A DNA stretch of 48,818 nt from Hyphomicrobiales bacterium (GTDB lineage Bacteria; Pseudomonadota; Alphaproteobacteria; Rhizobiales; Beijerinckiaceae): contig UBZM01000030.1 in the NCBI GenBank assembly GCA_900470095.1, positions 200,355-249,172 on the forward strand. The letters run 5' to 3'. Each line of letters begins with the position of its first letter. Positions within the stretch are counted from its first letter, which is position 1. A program made the position numbers and the translations under genes. Of this stretch, positions 42,949-48,818 are shown piece after piece. The notes under the pieces are model-generated. The model made no database searches. It saw nothing but the letters and a program-made list of their open reading frames with translations, and was not told the origin of the DNA.

Positions 42949-43721
42949 GACCGCCTCCGCTTACGGGGGGGCCCGGAGAAGCGCCTTTGCGCGCCAACCG
43001 CTCAACAATGACGGGGCGATCGCCCGAGGATTTCATTCGGGAGGCTCATGATCGATGGATCGAATTCATCGAGTTCATCGACGCACGCGCTCATACGCGA
43101 TGGGTGTTTAGAGGCAGCGCATCACGCAATCATCTGTTCGTGCCTTCTGTGGGGCGTAGGCTCGATGCCTATTCCCGCTTGAACGAGGAGCGACTCTTCC
43201 GCGCGTTCCAGAGATCGGCGGACACGATGGTGGCTTCTCGCCCAATGTCTGACTGGGATTGGCTGGCCGTCGCGCAGCACCATGGTCTGCCAACACGCTT
43301 GTTGGATTGGTCGACCAATCCCCTGGTCGCCTGCTTCTTCGCCGTGGCGAGCCTTCCCGTGGACGAAGACGCCGTAGTGCACGCCTACAGCATTCCCGAT
43401 GATGACATCATCGACCCGAGAAAAGTCGAGGATCCATTCTCGATCGACCGCGTAATGTTCTTGCTGCCGTCAAAATCCGTCAGCCGCATCGTAAACCAAC
43501 GCGGGCTGTTCTCCGCGCATAATCAACCGAACCTTCCTTGGGTCTCATCGAAGATGAATGAATTCATTATACCCAAGGCGATGCGGGCGCGGTTTCGGCG
43601 CGGATTGTTCAAAATGGGCATCGACCACAGCCACATCTATCCCGACCTGGGAGGTCTGTGCGAAACTCTCAAATGGCGGTACGAAGCCGGCATCGGCATC
43701 GGCGATCCTATGATCGGGTGA
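42945..43721 (+). CDS. FRG-domain protein
   Basis: A 258-residue protein with an FRG domain: TRWVFRGSASRN (FRG at 55-57) and AQHHGLPTRLLDWSTNP with following LVACFFAVA. FRG domains occur often in phage-defence islands and abortive-infection-type proteins, but their activity is not settled. ATG 42945 overlaps the previous stop as ATGA, so it is translated with the kinase/transferase genes and probably belongs to the same system, perhaps as effector (inference). An in-frame ATG at 43008 is an alternative start just before the domain. Confidence 0.88.
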   Translation: MRPPPLTGGPGEAPLRANRSTMTGRSPEDFIREAHDRWIEFIEFIDARAHTRWVFRGSASRNHLFVPSVGRRLDAYSRLNEERLFRAFQRSADTMVASRPMSDWDWLAVAQHHGLPTRLLDWSTNPLVACFFAVASLPVDEDAVVHAYSIPDDDIIDPRKVEDPFSIDRVMFLLPSKSVSRIVNQRGLFSAHNQPNLPWVSSKMNEFIIPKAMRARFRRGLFKMGIDHSHIYPDLGGLCETLKWRYEAGIGIGDPMIG

Positions 43722-43725
43722 TGGG

Positions 43726-44055
43726 ATGGACCAGTTGAAAGCCCTTCGAGAGGCTATCGTCGCAGCCGTAAAGGCTACCGACCTTGAGCAGACGGAAGCT
43801 TGGCAGGATCTGTCGGCGCTGTCGTCGAGCACACACGTCGATACATTCGAAACATTCGACGACGAGGTCCGGATCAAAGACCAGCGTTTCGAAGGCCCCC
43901 TGACGTGGCACGTCACGCTTCAATATGGGCAGCATGCGTCCGAGGACGAACTAGTCATCTCGGATAGCTTCCCCGGGAGTTTCGAAGGGCGTCTTGAGAA
44001 CGGCGTGCCCGTGATCGAGCGCATGCTGGCCGAGGTGTCATCCTTCTATAAATAA
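43726..44055 (+). CDS. Small hypothetical protein, last gene of the island operon
   Basis: A 109-residue acidic protein (KALREAIVAAVKATDLEQTE, HVTLQYGQHASEDELVISDS, ending FYK). It starts four bases after the FRG stop, with GGGTGATGGG before it. No family is recognised. It may be an accessory or immunity-type protein for the operon. Confidence 0.7.
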   Translation: MDQLKALREAIVAAVKATDLEQTEAWQDLSALSSSTHVDTFETFDDEVRIKDQRFEGPLTWHVTLQYGQHASEDELVISDSFPGSFEGRLENGVPVIERMLAEVSSFYK

Positions 44056-44430
44056 TTCCCGTGTAACGCGGCCCCGCTCTCGACTATTTCGTGCTTATCG
44101 CCTTAATAGCCTTGTGCGCCGGCATCGACTTGGATGATCCCGCATGTCGACCTCGAATTTCCCGACAACGCACCATACCTGATCCTTGGTCTTTTCAGGG
44201 GCTGAGCGCCATCTGCTACTGCTGCCGGCTGGAGTGCTTGTGCTGCGCCAATTCTGGATATTGGCGTCAATCCGAAATGCAGACATTCGTAAGCTGGCCG
44301 GGAGCTCTGCTCGCTAACCGCCTCCAACTTCTGAGGTTGGCCTCGACGCCGCGTCGATCTGGTCGAAACCCTATTTGAAGGGGCCTTTCATGAAGCAGCC
44401 TGCGGCGGGCGGACCCTCGGCCGGTATTCA
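44056..44430. other. Intergenic region between island operon and HEPN gene
   Basis: About 375 bases between convergent genes with no convincing frame. It contains gcagacattcg (44279-44289), repeated at 48706-48716, both followed closely by taagc. This may be remains of an intergenic repeat. No strong terminator was seen. Confidence 0.4.
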
Positions 44431-45420
44431 TCAGTCGTGCCCTGTGACCCGATCCCTCGAAAAGAAGGCGATCTCAGAATCGAGATGCTGAAGGCATCGG
44501 CTGTCACCTTGTTCGCGATCCTCCTCCGTGAGTACCTCGTTGCACACCTCGCAGCGCAGCTCGTAGCCGTCCCGGCCGCACCCTGCACAAGCACCTTCGT
44601 CGACGACGACCGCAACCTCACCGCAGTCGTCACATTTCAGGAGTGGTGGCATGCCTCCCTGTGTCGCGGCGTCATAGAGGTCTCGGGCGAAGTGGCTCAC
44701 CAAGGTTGGCCAGATCTGGCTTTTCGCCGGGAAGGTCATGGGGCATGCGCGACACCTGAGGCGAGCTGTGTCCTGGTCGGTATCGGCGGGATCCTCTAAT
44801 TCGACGAGCGCAGACTTGCAGGTTGCGCACACGAGCTCTGTCGCGGCCGCGTGGCGCATAGTTGGCGACCGCCAGCGCAGCGTGCGCGTCGAGGCCTGGC
44901 ATCGGGCCAGTTCGCCCTGAAACACGCTCTCGTTGGAGAGAAGAAACTCCCAAGTGTCGGACTCCAGCGCTTCCGCCGGATCGAGGCCGAGGAGGTCGAA
45001 CAGGCGGCGGATCATCATCGCTGACTGCGCGACGACCTCCCGCAGTTCGGCGCGACTGCCCGCGAACCGGTAGTGCTCCAAGACATTGCGATGGATCGTC
45101 AGCTTCCGCAGGGGCGCCCAATCGAGCGCAATCCCAAGTTGGCCGAATCGCTCGACGATCTGCTGCTCGTCTACGGTCTTCTCGCCCTGGCCCTTGAAGG
45201 CGAGGGCGCCGGCGGCATCGAGCCTCGGGGTGATGCGGGCCTTGATGAGTACCTCGTCACTTCCAGCCGGCGACAAGGCGCGGAGCTTCTCTTTGCAAAG
45301 GAGGAGGACCCCAGCCTGGACGTTACGCACGGCGGAGATCAGCCGTCGCGGGTCCGATGAACAGAAATCCTCGACGCCAATCTCGATCGATTGCACTGCG
45401 TTCGTGAGCAGGGACTCCAT
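44431..45420 (-). CDS. HEPN-domain protein with C-terminal zinc ribbons
   Basis: A 329-residue protein. The N-terminus ([20 protein letters not shown]) and the RNVLEH motif (residues 111-116, Rx4H with polar residue after Arg) are those of HEPN-superfamily RNases. The C-terminal third has five CxxC pairs (198-201, 223-226, 263-266, 278-281, 290-293), consistent with two zinc ribbons. HEPN proteins are common toxins and RNA cleavers in defence islands. No MNT-type antitoxin partner is adjacent. It is divergent from the SIR2-HerA pair across 220 bases. Confidence 0.78.
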   Translation of the reverse strand: MESLLTNAVQSIEIGVEDFCSSDPRRLISAVRNVQAGVLLLCKEKLRALSPAGSDEVLIKARITPRLDAAGALAFKGQGEKTVDEQQIVERFGQLGIALDWAPLRKLTIHRNVLEHYRFAGSRAELREVVAQSAMMIRRLFDLLGLDPAEALESDTWEFLLSNESVFQGELARCQASTRTLRWRSPTMRHAAATELVCATCKSALVELEDPADTDQDTARLRCRACPMTFPAKSQIWPTLVSHFARDLYDAATQGGMPPLLKCDDCGEVAVVVDEGACAGCGRDGYELRCEVCNEVLTEEDREQGDSRCLQHLDSEIAFFSRDRVTGHD

Positions 45421-45640
45421 AGTACGAGTGACCCTCTATTGCGGGAATAGACGCGCAGGACGCGTCATGTGCCGACTTTGAATAGCTGCCCCGAACCGGA
45501 CATTCAAAGGCTGCGGATGGACAGTCGGCATCCCTCTCACATGTGGCAAAGGGCTAATTGTTCGATGCCTAGCGCCTCGGCAGCAGCGCAGCTAACATGT
45601 CTCTGGTTGTAGATTCTGCTGGCCTGAGAGACGGTTTGCC

Positions 45641-46684
45641 ATGGTGCAATCCCACATAATCAGTAGTGACGATGAGGAAACAGCGAAGGTCCTCGCACCC
45701 TACATTCAGTCCGGCAATCTGAACTTCCTCATTGGGTCAGGCGCCTCCCTGCCGGCGATCAAAACTGCCGGCAATATCGAAAAGACATTGGACGAGCTGA
45801 TCAAGAAGGGGAAGAAGGCGGAAGCCGACCGAGAGATGGTCGATTTTATCGAAGCAATCGGGAAAACGTACAAAAAGCTGGTGAATGACACCGTATATTC
45901 AAACGATCTGGACGAGACTTTTAATAATTACAGCCGATTCATTTCGATCATAGATCAAATTCTTTTCTTCCGTAAGAACGAGATATTGCCTCGACAGGCC
46001 ACGATCTATTCCACAAATTACGACATGTTCATCGAGTTTGCTGTCAGCAAGTCACCCAGCATCATCATCAACGACGGCTTTGATCGCACCTCCGGTCAGT
46101 CTGACAGCTTCGCGTTCGCCCCAGAAAAATATTTCGACAGGACCTACCGGGCGAGCTCCCTTTATGCCCGACGAGTTGAGATCCCGACCATCAACCTCAT
46201 CAAACCGCACGGGTCGCTGAACTGGACGAAGAAGGGATTCAATCTCGTCTACAACGCAAGCGCTGTTCCGCCGCTAACACCAGCCGAAAAAGCAAACCCA
46301 GCCAAGGTTTCTGAATACCTCAGCAAACATTTTCTTATTATGCCGCATTTTGGAAAATTCCATGAGACCCTCATGGAAAGAGTCTATTATGACCTGCTCC
46401 GCCTTTTCTCCAAGTCGATGGAGCAAGAGAATGCCGTCCTAATTGCGTTCGGGTTCTCCTTTAGCGACGAACATATCCTGGACATCACGAAAAGAACGCT
46501 GAGAAACCCGACATCTCAGTTGATCATTTTCGCTTATAGCCACGACGACATCGCTTCTTACCAAGCCAAGTTCGCGAAGCACCGAAACGTCAGCGTCATC
46601 GGCCCGCAGGCTGGCATCAACATCAACTTTCTGCGGCTGAATGACATCCTCTCCGCGGTCCTGCCGGAGATGCAGAGTGGCTAA
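45641..46684 (+). CDS. sir2: SIR2-family NADase of a SIR2-HerA defence system
   Basis: A 347-residue SIR2-like protein. NAD-binding FLIGSGAS is at residues 29-36, STNYD at 124-128 and KPHGSLNW contains the catalytic His190. In SIR2-HerA systems the SIR2 protein consumes NAD+ (and may act as a nuclease) in concert with a HerA ATPase to abort phage infection. The coding sequence is visibly more A/T-rich than genes to its left, in line with transfer. The stop overlaps the HerA GTG start. Confidence 0.9.
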   Translation: MVQSHIISSDDEETAKVLAPYIQSGNLNFLIGSGASLPAIKTAGNIEKTLDELIKKGKKAEADREMVDFIEAIGKTYKKLVNDTVYSNDLDETFNNYSRFISIIDQILFFRKNEILPRQATIYSTNYDMFIEFAVSKSPSIIINDGFDRTSGQSDSFAFAPEKYFDRTYRASSLYARRVEIPTINLIKPHGSLNWTKKGFNLVYNASAVPPLTPAEKANPAKVSEYLSKHFLIMPHFGKFHETLMERVYYDLLRLFSKSMEQENAVLIAFGFSFSDEHILDITKRTLRNPTSQLIIFAYSHDDIASYQAKFAKHRNVSVIGPQAGININFLRLNDILSAVLPEMQSG

Positions 46685-48518
46685 CCGGCCGGACCGCCTT
46701 CAAAAGGAAGCGGTGCTTCGGGTCGGTGAAGTCTCGGCTGTGACCGGCCGGAAGGTTTTCATCTCCGTTGATCGCGACAAGAACCTCTCAGAGCTGTTTT
46801 TCGACGGCGACGTTATCAGGAACATTGGTGTCGGGAGTTACGTCGACATCCGAAAGGGCTTCCTGAGTCTGATAGGCAAGGTTGAGGGCGAAAACGCTCA
46901 GACAGACGACAAGCGGCCTAGCCAGCTGGCGTATATGAACGGCCGTCGGTTCCTTTCCGTATCTCTGGTGGGCTTCCTTGACCGAAAGGGCGAGTTCTTT
47001 GGAGGCACAAAGGAGCTTCCGCTCGTCGGGAATGAGGCATTCCTTCTCACCAAAGAGAAGGTTCACCAGGTCCATAATCTCCTGCAAAATGGAGGAATCG
47101 CGCTGGAAATCGCGCGGTCAGAGTATGAGGGATACGACATTTCCCTCCCCGTCGACGGGTTGATGAACAGCCACATCGCCATCTTCGGAAACACCGGCAG
47201 CGGCAAGTCGAACACTCTCGCGATGATCTATCAGGAGTTCATCGCAAAAATGCGGGATCGCAACGCTGACGCCTTCCAAGCGAACTGCCGCGTTGTCCTG
47301 TTTGATTTTAACAACGAGTACATCCGGGATAACTGCCTGACCCAGCACAAGCGGGTGTTCAATCTGAGCACCAGAAATGACAATGGGGACAAAATCCCGC
47401 TCGGAGCTGGCGGCTTCAACGATATCGAGATCGTCAGCATCCTCGCCGACGCGACGGAAAAGACGCAGAAACCCTTCCTGAAGCGGGCTCTCAAGCTTCA
47501 GCAGCAGGTTAACGACGCGGCCGTTCCAGTGCAGTACCTACGGGCAATAGTGCGTCGCCAGGTCACCCAGATCTTACAGATGTCGGATAAGATCCGCGCG
47601 GAACTGCTACTCGACTACCTTAGACAGGTGTTGCCCGAGGCAAATGCGTTTGGGGAGGCCATCGAGCTCGCCGAAGACCTCGAATGGCATAACCTCCAGT
47701 CTGCGTACCGGCTTCGAGGACAGCAGGTATACATCAAGTCGAACCCCGATCGGATCGCGGACACGATCGCCTATCAGACCGTAGATTTACTTGAACTTGC
47801 GGACGATGAAATCAAGAACCTGATAGCGCTGTGCTACGTCCAGTTGATTTCTGACGTCCTGGCAAATCGCGCTCAGAACGAGCACATCGCGCCTGCCATC
47901 AATAAGCTCAAAAGCAAACAAGGCGACATTCGGAAGATCTTTGACCCCACGCCGGCGGCCGACCTCTTCACGTCGAATGTGCTGGTTTTCGCCCTGAGCG
48001 ACATCAACCTGGAGATGAAGAAGACGGTTCCGCTGCTAGTCGCCAAGAAGATCTACGAGGATCATAAACGGATCGGCGGCTCTCGTTCGCTGAATATCGT
48101 GATCGACGAGGCCCACAACATTCTGTCGCGGGAGTCTTTCCGGGAATCGGAGAACTGGAAGGACTACCGCCTGGAGACGTTCGAGGAGATCATCAAGGAA
48201 GGGCGCAAGTTCGGCGTATTCGTCACGATTTCGAGCCAGAGGCCCAACGACATCTCCCACACGATAACGTCCCAAGCCCACAACTATTTCATTCATCGGC
48301 TGATCAATCAGAAGGACCTCCAGTCGATCGCGAGCGCGGTGTCCTACATCGATAAGCTGACGGAGGAATCGATTCCGACTCTGCCTACCGGCACCTGCAT
48401 CTTCAGCGGCATGGCCGGGCAGATGCCGTTGAAACTAGCGGTCAAACCGCTCGATGATCATTTGCGGCCCAAAAGTGAGACGGCGGAGTTCGTCGATCTG
48501 GTCCCGGCGGTCGAATAG
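46677..48518 (+). CDS. herA: HerA-like hexameric ATPase (SIR2-HerA system)
   Basis: A 613-residue HerA/FtsK-type ATPase. An N-terminal HAS-barrel-like segment (VLRVGEVSAVTGRKVFISVD) is followed by Walker A GNTGSGKS (171-178), Walker B LNIVIDEAHN, and the FGVFVTISSQRPNDIS sensor/arginine-finger region. HerA proteins assemble as hexameric DNA translocases; with SIR2 they form the anti-phage pair sometimes called Nezha. GTG 46677 overlaps the SIR2 stop by 8 bases, so translation is coupled; a later GTG is also possible. Confidence 0.92.
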   Translation: MANRPDRLQKEAVLRVGEVSAVTGRKVFISVDRDKNLSELFFDGDVIRNIGVGSYVDIRKGFLSLIGKVEGENAQTDDKRPSQLAYMNGRRFLSVSLVGFLDRKGEFFGGTKELPLVGNEAFLLTKEKVHQVHNLLQNGGIALEIARSEYEGYDISLPVDGLMNSHIAIFGNTGSGKSNTLAMIYQEFIAKMRDRNADAFQANCRVVLFDFNNEYIRDNCLTQHKRVFNLSTRNDNGDKIPLGAGGFNDIEIVSILADATEKTQKPFLKRALKLQQQVNDAAVPVQYLRAIVRRQVTQILQMSDKIRAELLLDYLRQVLPEANAFGEAIELAEDLEWHNLQSAYRLRGQQVYIKSNPDRIADTIAYQTVDLLELADDEIKNLIALCYVQLISDVLANRAQNEHIAPAINKLKSKQGDIRKIFDPTPAADLFTSNVLVFALSDINLEMKKTVPLLVAKKIYEDHKRIGGSRSLNIVIDEAHNILSRESFRESENWKDYRLETFEEIIKEGRKFGVFVTISSQRPNDISHTITSQAHNYFIHRLINQKDLQSIASAVSYIDKLTEESIPTLPTGTCIFSGMAGQMPLKLAVKPLDDHLRPKSETAEFVDLVPAVE

Positions 48519-48818
48519 GCCGATGGGACAGCGCGCGTACTGATAAATCCCGCAGCTGTGCCGTCGAAAGAGAAGGTCTGAAAAACGACCTGCTCTCCAA
48601 GAGTGGCTACACCGCCAGCTGACCTGCAGAAAAGCGGGCTTTTCGACGGCCGGGAGTGGGCCTGGTCCGGCCGCTCGGGTCCCGACGTCATCTCAATGCC
48701 CGGAAGCAGACATTCGGAACGTAAGCAATGGGCCAACTCCGGCCACCAGACACCGTTCCTCAAGAGTCTCAGATAAATCGAACGTCCCCATTCCCCGCCC
48801 TCCCCCCTAACTCAGTGC
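48519..48818. other. Intergenic end of the window
   Basis: 300 bases after herA without a convincing frame. It contains the second copy of gcagacattcg at 48706-48716. The right border of the island is not visible. Confidence 0.4.

Noticed and set aside
38178..44055. Assignment of the operon as a complete type IV CBASS or Qat system
   Set aside because: No CD-NTase, TGT-like, QatA ATPase or TatD-like gene is present; only the QueC-like and Ogg-like parts match.
1..48818. CRISPR arrays, insertion sequences and tRNA genes
   Set aside because: No regularly spaced repeats, transposase motifs or tRNA cloverleaf sequences were seen on either strand.

Overview
The window reads as a GC-rich alphaproteobacterial chromosome, most likely Hyphomicrobiales (Rhizobiales) and perhaps Bosea-like. 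The grounds are the strong G/C bias at third codon positions, the catabolic and transport gene types (AcoR-like regulator with aldehyde dehydrogenase and DUF779, hydroxyproline-type catabolism, three-subunit molybdenum hydroxylase), and an intergenic palindromic element near 12638-12682 that resembles repeats common in this order. The genus is an inference. High GC leaves long open frames opposite most real genes; these were discarded. No tRNA, rRNA, CRISPR array, transposase or integrase was recognised.

Bases 1-11750: a partial LysR regulator divergent from a methyltransferase; an aldehyde-oxidation group (DUF779 protein, NAD aldehyde dehydrogenase, AcoR-like regulator without the AAA+ domain); panB; a SleB-type cell-wall hydrolase; a FecBCD-type ABC importer; and an orphan NarL/LuxR response regulator. 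Bases 11750-17190: a secreted protein, a structured intergenic repeat, an alpha/beta hydrolase, and two regulator/enzyme pairs arranged divergently, MarR/FAD-monooxygenase and OhrR-like MarR/secreted hydrolase. Both pairs have clear palindromic operator candidates between them.

Bases 17280-26400: a GntR regulator and a three-gene catabolic set (DapA-family lyase/deaminase, FAD-dependent D-amino-acid oxidase, proline racemase/4-hydroxyproline epimerase). The same TTGTCGACAA palindrome precedes both regulator and pathway. A second operon follows: an inositol-monophosphatase-family enzyme with an ABC importer (ATPase, fused double permease, Tat-exported binding protein). Bases 26450-33090: a small membrane protein, a LysE exporter, and an RND efflux operon with its own TetR gene last. 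Bases 33090-37793: an operon for a molybdopterin hydroxylase, a [2Fe-2S] subunit and a triheme cytochrome c.

Bases 37800-48818 look like a defence island. The striking part is an eight-gene, same-strand cluster (38527-44055), divergent from a small HTH regulator. It encodes an Ogg-like HhH DNA glycosylase, a small protein, a PfkB-kinase/nucleoside-deoxyribosyltransferase fusion, a QueC-like PP-loop enzyme, a second small protein, a second diverged kinase/transferase-like protein, an FRG-domain protein and a small unknown. Six consecutive junctions in it overlap by a few bases. QueC-like and Ogg-like proteins also occur together in type IV CBASS, but no CD-NTase or TGT-like gene is present, so this may be an undescribed nucleobase-modifying immune system. 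A HEPN/zinc-ribbon protein and a SIR2-HerA pair (a known anti-phage type) follow.
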